From: JBLIKP01 sp047635375
GTDB lineage: Bacteria > Bacteroidota > Bacteroidia > Sphingobacteriales > Sphingobacteriaceae
Assembly: GCA_047635375.1 (NCBI GenBank)
Contig: JBLIKP010000039.1
Coordinates: 1-20,332, forward strand
Direction of reading: 5' to 3'
Length of the DNA stretch: 20,332 bases
The position numbers and the translations under genes were made by a program. Shown here one piece after another: positions 6,158 through 14,165 of this stretch. Position 1 is the stretch's first letter. Each line of letters begins with the position of its first letter. The notes under the pieces are model-generated. The model made no database searches. It was not told the DNA's origin and was given only the letters and a program-made list of their open reading frames with translations.

Positions 6158-8212
6158 TTACTGTACCATTATTTTCTTCATAACCACTTGGTTGTTAATT
6201 AATGCTTTGATCACATATAATCCTGAAGTGTGATTTTCAAATCTTAAAAGCTTTGTAGTATCATTTACCTCAAAAATTTCCACATCTATTCCCTTACCGG
6301 AAACATCGTAAACCTGCAGTTCATCCAGTTTTTGTGATGATTTTATTGTTAATACTGTGCCAGAGGGTAAAGGATTTGGAAATAATGTTAAATCGAATAA
6401 AAATGGGTTTTGAGAAAGCGTGGTGAGCACAGAGTCTAACTTAACCAAAGCCTTAACTTCAGGAGAACACTCCCCAAAGGGATCACAAACTTGATAGGTA
6501 AAACTATCTTTTGCAAATGCTCCATTGCCTTCATGGGAATAAAATAACTTCCCTTCTTTTTGAATTACTTCCCCAAACTCCGGCGGGGTAACTAAGTTAA
6601 ATATTAGCGAATCTCCTTCATTGTCAAAATCATTGTTTAATGGCTTTATTTGGCTTTCCTTCTGGAAATTCAACACTTGAAGAGTATCGTTTAATCCAAC
6701 AGGAGGGGTATTATAAAATTCTACATTCAAATAAATCATAGCGGTGTCGCATAAACCGTCCACATCGCATACCTCATACTGTAGGGAATCAGAACCCTCA
6801 AAATCTGAGTGAGAAGTGTAAAAAAGTGATTCTGTATTTAACTGGTTAATAGTTCCGTTTTTTGAACTATCCAACAAATTTACAAAGAGATAATCTGGGT
6901 TCTCATTAATATCATTCAAACGCGGGTTGATGAATCTTGGAATTCTGTTTTTCACCTTAACTAAGGTGTCATTTATTGCAATAGGTGATGTGTTTGGGTC
7001 ATTAGAAATTGTGTAGCCATACAAGTTTAAATAGCCATCAGAAAAATTAATGGGCTCAACTGCGGGTATAATAATTTTATCCTTAAAAATTTCAGGTCTA
7101 CCCATATTATAATTTTTCCACTTTTCAGCATTAGTAGAGTTGGGGCTAATGTTTTCCCAGGAATTTTCTTTGAGGGCAAACAAATCTCTCAAATTCGAAT
7201 AAACAAATAATTGACCCTTTGCTTGGTTCATCCAAAAAATTTGATTTTGAAACAATAAGCTGTATGGATTTTCTTCCATTGTAGTGCCCACCGGAGTCCA
7301 TAAATTATTTGCTAACCTTGCTACATTTTGACCTTCTATAAATTCATCAAGTCCTTCTACTGGCTCATAACCACCAATCCATAATTCTCCATTTCGAACC
7401 ACTGAAACACAGCCACCATTAGGTATTTGATTCTCTCCTAAAGGAACCAAGGGCTCATTCTCCTCCAATATTGAAACATAGGGGATTTCATTTCCATTAG
7501 AATCTATTGAACCTGGTGCTGCTGTTAATACTAATTGATTATTGTAATTATGTAACTTTATAGGGGAACCTGAAAAACACATTAACCGTCTATGACCTTC
7601 ATGTTGTATTTTTAACTTTATTATTTCTATTTCTTGATTGGAAATTTTAAGCATGTCATAGACTTTTACCGTATCCCCTTCCATTTCAACCTCCTTAAAA
7701 ACTGGCAAATAATACATTCCCTTAAATTGCATTGCAAAACTTGGGAAAGACGGAGCTGTGTATCCTAATTCTTCAAATTGTTTATCCAAAATTAAAGGCA
7801 CTACATTTCCATTGGTATCCGATTTAAGGTAAAAAACAGTAAAGGCACTGTTAGTATTGGTTGCCGAAAAAGCTCCACTATAGAATAAATCAGTGCCCAT
7901 TGAAAAAGAATATGAAATAAAAATGCTTTTTATTGATTCTTCTGGGTAATATTCAAGGATTGTTTTTTTTAATTTATCTACTGGAAGATTAATTATTTTT
8001 TTTCCATTATAAAGCTTATAAAAATGTTGGAGCTGACCATTTATTTCTTCCCTTATAGAACCTAAAAACACAAGATCATTTCCCACACCATCATAAGGAA
8101 AGCGACCTGAAATCACTGCATTATTCTTAAATGGCTCCTGTATTTCCCATTGGATTTGGGAAAATACAGGAGAACATCCAAGTAACATAAAAATCACTAT
8201 TCTTAGCCGCAT
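6158..8212 (-). CDS. T9SS-secreted protein with two Ig/cadherin-like repeats (Big_9 type)
   Basis: The 684-aa protein has a signal peptide (about residues 1-18, MRLRIVIFMLLGCSPVFS). A large region to about 405, with recurring Trp/Gly/Asn-rich segments such as NNLWTPVGTTM and ENSWENISPNS, suggests a beta-propeller or kelch-like fold. Two tandem repeats follow, about 409-502 and 503-592. Each opens with an INDT/LNDT motif and ends DS-x-x-YxVCDxxGxC, the layout of bacterial Ig/cadherin-like domains. A type A T9SS sorting domain occupies about 609-684 (LFPNPLP, LQVYDVSGK, GLYVIK). It should be exported, cleaved and attached to the surface or released. Its ATG is two bases after the stop of the 1237-aa gene, so the two form an operon. 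The function beyond surface display is unknown. Confidence 0.85.
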   Translation of the reverse strand: MRLRIVIFMLLGCSPVFSQIQWEIQEPFKNNAVISGRFPYDGVGNDLVFLGSIREEINGQLQHFYKLYNGKKIINLPVDKLKKTILEYYPEESIKSIFISYSFSMGTDLFYSGAFSATNTNSAFTVFYLKSDTNGNVVPLILDKQFEELGYTAPSFPSFAMQFKGMYYLPVFKEVEMEGDTVKVYDMLKISNQEIEIIKLKIQHEGHRRLMCFSGSPIKLHNYNNQLVLTAAPGSIDSNGNEIPYVSILEENEPLVPLGENQIPNGGCVSVVRNGELWIGGYEPVEGLDEFIEGQNVARLANNLWTPVGTTMEENPYSLLFQNQIFWMNQAKGQLFVYSNLRDLFALKENSWENISPNSTNAEKWKNYNMGRPEIFKDKIIIPAVEPINFSDGYLNLYGYTISNDPNTSPIAINDTLVKVKNRIPRFINPRLNDINENPDYLFVNLLDSSKNGTINQLNTESLFYTSHSDFEGSDSLQYEVCDVDGLCDTAMIYLNVEFYNTPPVGLNDTLQVLNFQKESQIKPLNNDFDNEGDSLIFNLVTPPEFGEVIQKEGKLFYSHEGNGAFAKDSFTYQVCDPFGECSPEVKALVKLDSVLTTLSQNPFLFDLTLFPNPLPSGTVLTIKSSQKLDELQVYDVSGKGIDVEIFEVNDTTKLLRFENHTSGLYVIKALINNQVVMKKIMVQ

Positions 8213-8214
8213 TT

Positions 8215-11200
8215 TTAGTCTTTTATAATTTTAAACATTTCAACTTTTTGAGTTCCATATTTAAGCTGTAATAAATAAACCCCCACAGGTAATTTAGAAG
8301 AATTCATAATAAACATATTAGAATTATTAAATTTCCTCTTTGAAATAATTCTTCCACTCAAATCATATAGCTCTAAATCCGCTTGACTTAGAAATTCATT
8401 TGAAGAAATAACAATTTGATTAGCTCCATTTTCTGTATAAAGCTTAAACTTAACCTCATTTATTTTGCTTGCAATATCCGCCTTTTTATTTAAATCAAAA
8501 TAGGATGTATTTACAATGGTAACACAATACCTAGCGTCATGGGTTAACCGGGTTGGATTACCATTAGGATCGGTAACATTTTGATTTGGATCAACCAAAA
8601 TTCCTGCAGACTCATTGTTTAATACATAAGTACTCACGCCAATGGAATTCTGGGACAACTTTTCTTCATAAACGATGGGATGAAAATCTCTTGGATCATT
8701 CATTGCAATCCGTGGAATCCATTCATTTTCTAATTGTCGGAATTTTTCATACGGGGTGACTTCCATGTTTTGATTCGACTCCATGTATAAAACCTCACAT
8801 TTTGAATCAATAGGAGGGTTCCCAGTAGAACATCCATTTTTTTGTGGAAAAACAGTAACACAACCAATTATTTCCCAGGAATTTTCATCTGTTCCATAAA
8901 TAATTCGATCTGTTGCCACTGACAATTCAACTGTGCGCCTACGCTTTAAAGTAAAGGTAGTTGGGTTAGAATTCTTGATATCGTCATAAGACACCACAGG
9001 ATATGCCTCAATTTGGCTACTTAAACCAATTCCAGGCTCCCAATAATATTGAAATGCAGGATCATTTCCATCAAAATCTTCAATGAACAATCTTCGCTGT
9101 TCTCCAGGGCATAAGTAAACTTCCTCACACATGTCACCATGGTCAGGATCAATTACCATTGTATCTGCACCAAAACAATCATCACATTTATAAAGGAAAA
9201 AACAATTATCATAAACATCCTCTTCCAATCCAATTATTCCGGTGACTGTTTGCTGAAAAAACGTCCCAGACCCCACATTTCCTGGCACTTGGTTAAACAA
9301 TACCCTTCGCTCGCGACCACCTCCTTTTTCCTCTGCATAATTCATTGGTCCAAAAGCTGTATTTTCCCATTCGTAAGTTTTAATTAAATCGACAATTGGG
9401 CTCGCCTCCTCACCTATCCAAACATCTTCATTGCTGCACATCATAATAGTTTTCATGGATTCACATTCTTCTAATTTTAATGCGAGGTTAAGGGTGAATC
9501 CTTCATCGGCAATTATATAATTAGCAAGTTCATTTTCACAATCGCCTTGAGTAGGTTCTAAGGCTTTATAAACATCAAGAGAAATTAAATTTAAAAAGCA
9601 ACTATTTTCGCTTAAATCAGATTGATCAAGAACAGAATCCTTTTGGCTTTTTAACGAAATTGTTTGCGGGATTATTAACCCCTTGGAGTACCTCACCCTA
9701 TTTTGGCCTAAGTGGTAATAACATGCTCTTGGTTCCTCAATTTGATTTAAGGGGTCTACATAGTTAAATACTTTATTTTCTGGAGTCCAAACTTGTTGAA
9801 ATGCATCTGAGGAATTTTGCGATCCATCTATTGATATTTCTAAAATCCCTCCCGAAGCAACGGCCAAAACTTTAAGATAATTATTTAATTGCTCAAAATA
9901 ATCAGACAAATCATATCGGGTTTCATCATAAAATCGATCACTATATAACAAAGACTTGTATGAATTGGGTTCCATACAATAATTAGGATTAGTTTTACTT
10001 GAAACCACTGGTCTATATACTGGATATTCTCCTAAATATCCTGACTCTTGACCTAAATCTTCAGGAGAGGGGATAATTACAACTGAAGCATTTCCAAATA
10101 CATCTGAGTCCTCCCCATTTTGAGAACGGTATTTGATTAAATAATGATATTTATCACTATTGATTGAGGCCTGATAGTTATAATTAAAATTCTCGGACCC
10201 AAATGGTATTACATGAAAAAAACCATCAGATTGGGCGGTAAGTATATCAGTATTTTTATTGTCAATAGAATTTATTAATAATTTCGAATAGAATTGACCG
10301 TCTGGTCCAATGGAAGGAATTTTCACAAATTCCTTAGATTCACATTCCACAAAAACTTTACTTTTAGGGGCTGGAATATGTTTTTTCACCACAATTGACT
10401 CAAGAGGAACATTACAAATTCTCTTCACGCTATCCCTATTTCCAAAGCCTTCGTATTTGATTTCTCCACTAATTACCTTAGTGAATTTTGCCGATGCTCC
10501 GCCAATGCCAGGTTGGATTTGATTATAGCAAACTTTTTTATACGCTCCTTTGATTGTCTTATCCAAACCTGGTACATACAACTCATCAACAGTGTACCCA
10601 TCAATTAAATTAATATTATCGTGATTAATGGTTTCACGCTGGACTTTAATCCACGTTATATTAATTAAATCTGACCCAACTGGCAAATCGTCCAAATAAC
10701 TTTGAATGTCAGTTCTTAAATCTTCACTTGCTTCCTGCAATATGGCTTCATCATCATAATTCAAAATAAAGAATGAAGTTGGATCGGTACAACTTGTACT
10801 ACCTGGGTCCTTCTTAACCAAATAGGGTACTCCCTTTAAATATTCTGAATAATATTTACTATAATCTATCATGGCAATTACTACCGGTTGATAAACAATA
10901 TTATCCATGATTGAATCTTCTACTGCACAAGATTTATTGTTTTCGGCTAGTTTATATCCTATGTAATAATCTTGGATTAATTCTTCTGTTCCAAGAGGCT
11001 CTTCAATATCAAGGGGAACATAAAACACAGATGTTGAATCATAAATATACCATACCCGGCGCCATAGTGGCCCATCGGTCATTCCATTTTCATTAGTATC
11101 AACCTCGGTAACTATGGAATCTACCACAAAAACGTTAGTACAGGACGAATAAAAAACAGGCTCTTGATTGGAGTCAAACATGTTTGTTCTAACGGCCAAT

Positions 11201-11928
11201 TCCTGAGCAAAAAATGGGTTTTCAACTTCCAAATAATATGTACCTGGCTCACATACCACCTCAAATCTAGGAGCAGGAACAGTTTCATTCAACACATCTG
11301 TAGCAAACCATGTTACTATTGTTGAAACATCATTAGCAGTACCTTGGTCATTTATTCCCGTTACAGCAACAATATAAATTCCAGCATCTTCCTCTATGCA
11401 CGGTCCAATATTAAAATCAAAACTAAGTCCACTACAATTTCTTCCATTTATACATCTGTTTTTTGGAGTGGTTGTTTCCTTATGGTGACCATCTTGATCA
11501 AAAACACCATGCCTAATTAATACGCCATTTTTGAAAATTTGATAAGTATAATAAGTAGCATAGTTAGTCCCCTGAGGTTGGACATTAAAGGCCATTTTTG
11601 AAAATGAAATATTCACTTTACTGCCTAAATCAAACGTTTTTCCCATTGAACTTGGCGTATGAAACCTAAAACCTCCCTTCCCTTCAAGATTTTCGTCCCA
11701 GTCATATTCTCCGATTCGCACTTGCCTCAAGCCAATGTATTCCAAATCATCCTTGTTTAACCCATTTATTGAGACATTTGGAGTTTCCTTAAATGCTTTT
11801 AAAATTAAGTCATTTTTAACATTTTTGGTCGGCAGATAGTTTGCTGATGAAAGGATTTGTTCGGAGGGAATTGAACCTGTATTCACATCGTCACAGTAAT
11901 TGTTCTGCCCCCATGATAGGGATACCAT
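8215..11928 (-). CDS. Large T9SS-secreted cysteine-containing surface protein
   Basis: This 1237-aa protein (from ATG 11928) ends in a type A T9SS sorting domain at about 1160-1237 (LELYDLSGR, PVGVYLLQL). The body is modular, with repeated openings of the kind PAPxxxVxCE (about 218 and 505), a late LCPGEQRRLF segment followed by YYWEPGIGLS, and many spaced cysteines, suggesting disulfide-bonded Ig-like modules. The N-terminus is odd. From ATG 11928 the leader is only MVSLSWGQ, but the frame continues upstream to KIFLSIAFLVA, giving a full signal-peptide core ending SLSWGQ, with no ATG, GTG or TTG before an in-frame TGA at 12052-12054. A (GT)7 tract lies in that stretch. Either the start is unusual or the tract shifts the frame. 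It is the first gene of a two-gene operon. No enzyme motif is recognised. Confidence 0.8.
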   Translation of the reverse strand: MVSLSWGQNNYCDDVNTGSIPSEQILSSANYLPTKNVKNDLILKAFKETPNVSINGLNKDDLEYIGLRQVRIGEYDWDENLEGKGGFRFHTPSSMGKTFDLGSKVNISFSKMAFNVQPQGTNYATYYTYQIFKNGVLIRHGVFDQDGHHKETTTPKNRCINGRNCSGLSFDFNIGPCIEEDAGIYIVAVTGINDQGTANDVSTIVTWFATDVLNETVPAPRFEVVCEPGTYYLEVENPFFAQELAVRTNMFDSNQEPVFYSSCTNVFVVDSIVTEVDTNENGMTDGPLWRRVWYIYDSTSVFYVPLDIEEPLGTEELIQDYYIGYKLAENNKSCAVEDSIMDNIVYQPVVIAMIDYSKYYSEYLKGVPYLVKKDPGSTSCTDPTSFFILNYDDEAILQEASEDLRTDIQSYLDDLPVGSDLINITWIKVQRETINHDNINLIDGYTVDELYVPGLDKTIKGAYKKVCYNQIQPGIGGASAKFTKVISGEIKYEGFGNRDSVKRICNVPLESIVVKKHIPAPKSKVFVECESKEFVKIPSIGPDGQFYSKLLINSIDNKNTDILTAQSDGFFHVIPFGSENFNYNYQASINSDKYHYLIKYRSQNGEDSDVFGNASVVIIPSPEDLGQESGYLGEYPVYRPVVSSKTNPNYCMEPNSYKSLLYSDRFYDETRYDLSDYFEQLNNYLKVLAVASGGILEISIDGSQNSSDAFQQVWTPENKVFNYVDPLNQIEEPRACYYHLGQNRVRYSKGLIIPQTISLKSQKDSVLDQSDLSENSCFLNLISLDVYKALEPTQGDCENELANYIIADEGFTLNLALKLEECESMKTIMMCSNEDVWIGEEASPIVDLIKTYEWENTAFGPMNYAEEKGGGRERRVLFNQVPGNVGSGTFFQQTVTGIIGLEEDVYDNCFFLYKCDDCFGADTMVIDPDHGDMCEEVYLCPGEQRRLFIEDFDGNDPAFQYYWEPGIGLSSQIEAYPVVSYDDIKNSNPTTFTLKRRRTVELSVATDRIIYGTDENSWEIIGCVTVFPQKNGCSTGNPPIDSKCEVLYMESNQNMEVTPYEKFRQLENEWIPRIAMNDPRDFHPIVYEEKLSQNSIGVSTYVLNNESAGILVDPNQNVTDPNGNPTRLTHDARYCVTIVNTSYFDLNKKADIASKINEVKFKLYTENGANQIVISSNEFLSQADLELYDLSGRIISKRKFNNSNMFIMNSSKLPVGVYLLQLKYGTQKVEMFKIIKD

Positions 11929-12032
11929 CGCAACTAAAAATGCAATACTTAAGAATATTTTATTGGGATTGAAAATTTGTAAATTTCGAGCTATTAATTT
12001 AACACAATTGTTGGCAATGTGCCCGCGTGTTT

Positions 12033-12046
12033 GTGTGTGTGTGTGT
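12033..12046. repeat. (GT)7 dinucleotide tract upstream of the 1237-aa secreted protein
   Basis: Seven GT units sit in the leader of the minus-strand gene. In the sequence as given, the ATG at 12074 (minus) reads through the tract and stops after 22 codons. Removing one GT, or adding two, would place that ATG in frame with the signal peptide and the whole secreted protein. Dinucleotide tracts in such positions can slip and switch expression, though seven units is short. Confidence 0.6.
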
Positions 12047-12151
12047 TGTAATCACACTGATTGTAATGAAGCATATGATTAATGTTTAGGTTTTTTAAAA
12101 AAAATATAAGTTGAATATATAATTTATTATTTGTTTTCTTAATGCTCTTTT

Positions 12152-12175
12152 CAAAAAATACCTGAATTCAGGTAT
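12152..12175. promoter_or_regulatory. 24-bp repeat with perfect palindrome, probable operator (copy 2)
   Basis: These 24 bases are identical to 1868-1891 and contain the 18-bp palindrome ATACCTGAATTCAGGTAT (12158-12175). On the minus strand the palindrome runs into TATTTTTTG, one base longer than the -7 box TAnnTTTG, in the direction of the secreted-protein operon. It lies about 84 bases upstream of the ATG at 12074 and 230 upstream of the ATG at 11928. Confidence 0.6.
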
Positions 12176-12210
12176 ATAAAATAACATCTCTTTGCAAAAC
12201 GTTCCTTAAC

Positions 12211-12243
12211 AAAAAACCTCCCAAACCAAGCGGTCTGGGAGGT
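12211..12243 (-). terminator. Rho-independent terminator of the aminotransferase gene
   Basis: ACCTCCCA (12216-12223) pairs with TGGGAGGT (12236-12243). On the minus strand the stem is followed by six T residues, and it lies 30 bases past the aminotransferase stop. It is on the segment side of the 220-bp repeat, so it differs from the terminator next to the left copy. Confidence 0.88.
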
Positions 12244-12251
12244 CAAATTTC

Positions 12252-12471
12252 TTCGGCGAAAGCCAAATTTTACTAATTAGTTCTTCCTGGATAAACGCTT
12301 AAGGCTCTCTCAAGAATCACCATAGCACGTTTTAAGCTCTCTTTATTTATTACGTAAGCAATACGTACTTCTTGCTTTCCAAAGGTATTACTTGAATAGA
12401 AACCAGACCCCGGCGCCATCATGACCGTTTCGCCGTCCATTTCAAACTCTTCCAACATCCACTGGCAGAAA
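12252..12471. repeat. Right copy of the 220-bp direct repeat
   Basis: This is the 3' end of the intact aminotransferase gene and 21 bases of flank, matching 5630-5849 without gaps and with eight synonymous differences. The two copies lie 6622 bases apart in the same orientation, so recombination between them could delete the intervening segment. Confidence 0.92.
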
Positions 12472-13472
12472 GAATCCACGTCGTCAATTGGCAGCTCAGC
12501 CATGGCGTAAAAAGCTCCACCTGGATTAGGACAGAAAACACCATCCATGTTGTTCAAAGCTTCAACTACTAAGTCCCTTCGTCCGCGGTACTCCTTAATT
12601 ACATCGTCAAAATAAGATTGTGGCGTATCTAAAGCTGCCTCTCCTGCAATCTGACCAAGAGCTGGAGGTGAAAGTCTAGCCTGGGCGAATTTCATCGCTG
12701 AACCTAAAATCTGTTTATTTTTAGTAATCAATGCTCCAAGACGAGCACCACAAGCGGAGTAACGTTTACTTACTGTATCCATTACTACGGCGTGATCCTC
12801 CATTCCCTCTAAATTCATAGGAGAAATAAATTCTTTTCCTTCATAACAAAACTCACGGTAGGCTTCATCTGAAAAAAGAAATAAATCATGCTTCAAGCAG
12901 ATTTCACGTAGCTTTTCCATTTCCTCACGAGAATATAAATATCCAGTTGGGTTGTTAGGATTGCAAATCATGATTGCCTTAGTACGTGGGGTAATCACAC
13001 GCTCAAACTCTTCAATAGGCGGAAGCTCAAAACCGCTTCGTATGGTACTTGAAATAGGAATGATGCGTACATCACACCACGTTGTAAATCCGTTGTAATT
13101 GGCGTAAAACGGCTCGGGTATGATAATCTCATCACCTGCGTCAAGACAAGAATTCAACGCAATATTTATTGCTTCAGACCCTCCAGTGGTTACAATTATT
13201 TGTCCTGCTGAAATATCAAAGCCTAAATTATTATAGTAAGCTGCTAGCTTAGTGCGGTACTTTTCAGTTCCCTCGCTATGGGTATACGCCCATACTTTAA
13301 AATCGACATTTTTAATCGCATCCATCATAACCTGCGGGGTTTCGATGTCGGGCTGACCAATATTTAAATGGTAAATCTTTTTCCCGGCCTTAATAGCGGC
13401 ATCGGCAAACGGCACAAGCTTCCTGATTGGAGAAGCCGGCATATTTATTCCTTTTTGTGATACTTGTGGCAT
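12273..13472 (-). CDS. Pyridoxal-phosphate-dependent class I/II aminotransferase
   Basis: The 399-aa length is normal for fold-type I aminotransferases such as aspartate aminotransferase. Marks seen are NIGQPDIETPQ near residue 40, TTGGSEAIN for cofactor phosphate contact, CNPNNPTGY containing the conserved Asn, SDEAYREF with the Asp that pairs with the pyridine nitrogen, and SKRYSACGARLG with the Schiff-base lysine K236. A late FYAMAELPIDDVDSF leads to the segment duplicated at 5630-5849. The enzyme transfers an amino group between amino acids and 2-oxoacids in the cytoplasm. Exact substrates cannot be read from the motifs; aspartate, alanine or branched-chain substrates are all possible. 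The gene has a terminator on each side, so it is probably transcribed alone. The last 65 codons may have been replaced from a related strain. Confidence 0.92.
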   Translation of the reverse strand: MPQVSQKGINMPASPIRKLVPFADAAIKAGKKIYHLNIGQPDIETPQVMMDAIKNVDFKVWAYTHSEGTEKYRTKLAAYYNNLGFDISAGQIIVTTGGSEAINIALNSCLDAGDEIIIPEPFYANYNGFTTWCDVRIIPISSTIRSGFELPPIEEFERVITPRTKAIMICNPNNPTGYLYSREEMEKLREICLKHDLFLFSDEAYREFCYEGKEFISPMNLEGMEDHAVVMDTVSKRYSACGARLGALITKNKQILGSAMKFAQARLSPPALGQIAGEAALDTPQSYFDDVIKEYRGRRDLVVEALNNMDGVFCPNPGGAFYAMAELPIDDVDSFCQWMLEEFEMDGETVMMAPGSGFYSSNTFGKQEVRIAYVINKESLKRAMVILERALSVYPGRTN

Positions 13473-13493
13473 GAATTGAATCTAGTTTACAAT

Positions 13494-13524
13494 AAAAAAC
13501 CCCCTAGTTGTTTAACTAAGGGGC
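13494..13524 (-). terminator. Rho-independent terminator of the DUF1573 gene
   Basis: On the minus strand CCCCTTAGTT pairs with AACTAGGGG, with one G-T pair, around an AAAC loop, followed by TTTTTT. It lies 25 bases after the DUF1573 stop and isolates that gene from the aminotransferase. Confidence 0.9.
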
Positions 13525-13549
13525 TCAAACTTAAGTATTTTTTTTATGC

Positions 13550-13999
13550 TTACTTACCATTTCCTTCAGTTGGTCCCAATTGTGGAGATTCCAAGCTTGG
13601 AGCAGGTGCTTCCTTCACTACAGTTCCTTTAATATAAAGGACCTTACGTGCAGTTTTAGCATTTGACGTAATTGTTATTGCCTTATTGAATGATCCTGGG
13701 CGACCTTTTGAGTTGTAAACCGCAGAAATCACACTTGATTCACCTGGCTTAATAGGCTCTTTTGGCCATTCTGGAGTAGTACATCCACAAGAAGCTTGAA
13801 CACCAGTGATAACTAAAGGCTCTGTTCCAACGTTAGTGAATTTAAAGTCATACTTGGCTTTGTCACCTTCGGTTACTTTTTCAAAATCATGAACCTCTTT
13901 GTCAAATTTAAAATCTGGACCAGCTTTTTCAGCATCTTGAGCCATAGCTACGCCAGCAAAGGCAAATGCAGCGAAAAGTAAAATTACTAGCTTTTTCAT
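13550..13999 (-). CDS. Secreted DUF1573 family protein
   Basis: This 149-aa protein has a clear signal peptide, MKKLVILLFAAFAFAGVAMA, and a single DUF1573 domain. Its hallmark is ASCGCTTPEWPKEPIKPGE (C71 and C73), preceded by FKFTNVGTEPLVITGV, and a following strand pattern VISAVYNSKGRPGSFNKAI. The domain resembles Ig-like/ASH folds and is common in Bacteroidota secretomes; its role is not established. I chose the ATG at 13999 and not the in-frame ATG at 14035. The upstream ATG overlaps the -7 box at 14029-14036 and would put twelve polar residues before the signal peptide. It has no T9SS domain and is probably periplasmic or outer-membrane associated. It is monocistronic, divergent from the E1 gene. 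Confidence 0.92.
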   Translation of the reverse strand: MKKLVILLFAAFAFAGVAMAQDAEKAGPDFKFDKEVHDFEKVTEGDKAKYDFKFTNVGTEPLVITGVQASCGCTTPEWPKEPIKPGESSVISAVYNSKGRPGSFNKAITITSNAKTARKVLYIKGTVVKEAPAPSLESPQLGPTEGNGK

Positions 14000-14028
14000 A
14001 TTGTTTAATTTTCTATTAGCGTGAAATA

Positions 14029-14058
14029 CAAACATAACGAATTTTAAAAAAAATTCAA
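14029..14058 (-). promoter_or_regulatory. Promoter of the DUF1573 gene
   Basis: On the minus strand TTG (14058-14056), a 19-base spacer and TATGTTTG (14036-14029) fit the Bacteroidota TTG-N19-TAnnTTTG promoter exactly. A start just downstream leaves about 20 untranslated bases before ATG 13999 and excludes ATG 14035. Confidence 0.8.
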
Positions 14059-14081
14059 TGTTATGACCCTCAATAGTTACA

Positions 14082-14095
14082 AAGGTTTAAACCTT
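14082..14095. promoter_or_regulatory. 14-bp palindrome between divergent promoters
   Basis: AAGGTTTAAACCTT is a perfect palindrome lying between the DUF1573 promoter and the -7 box of the E1 gene, about where the -33 box of the latter would be. It could be an operator for one or both genes. Confidence 0.4.
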
Positions 14096-14109
14096 ACTTC
14101 CATTTTTTG

Positions 14110-14117
14110 TATTTTTG
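14110..14117 (+). promoter_or_regulatory. -7 element of the E1 gene
   Basis: TATTTTTG fits TAnnTTTG. Transcription starting near 14124-14126 would begin at a second small palindrome, TGAGCGCTCA (14125-14134), and give a leader of about 95 bases before the E1 ATG. The -33 box is not clear. Confidence 0.55.
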
Positions 14118-14165
14118 GAATGCTTGAGCGCTCATCCATTCCACCCTAATTTTTATAATTATCTC

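Larger units (their letters stand above)
5630..12251. mobile_element. Putative inserted segment bounded by a 220-bp direct repeat
   Basis: The left copy of the repeat is 5630-5849 and the right copy begins at 12252. Between them lie an antitoxin relic, a two-gene secreted-protein operon and a regulatory palindrome. The right copy is the 3' end of the complete aminotransferase gene; the left copy is an orphan fragment next to the saccharopine dehydrogenase-like gene. The simplest reading is that these two housekeeping genes were once convergent neighbours. A segment carrying a 3' fragment of a related aminotransferase gene would have entered by homologous recombination and rebuilt the gene on one side. 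No integrase or transposase is present, so the mechanism is inferred. Confidence 0.5.

Noticed and set aside
14000..14035. Upstream in-frame ATG at 14035 as start of the DUF1573 gene
   Set aside because: It overlaps the -7 promoter box and adds polar residues in front of a complete signal peptide.
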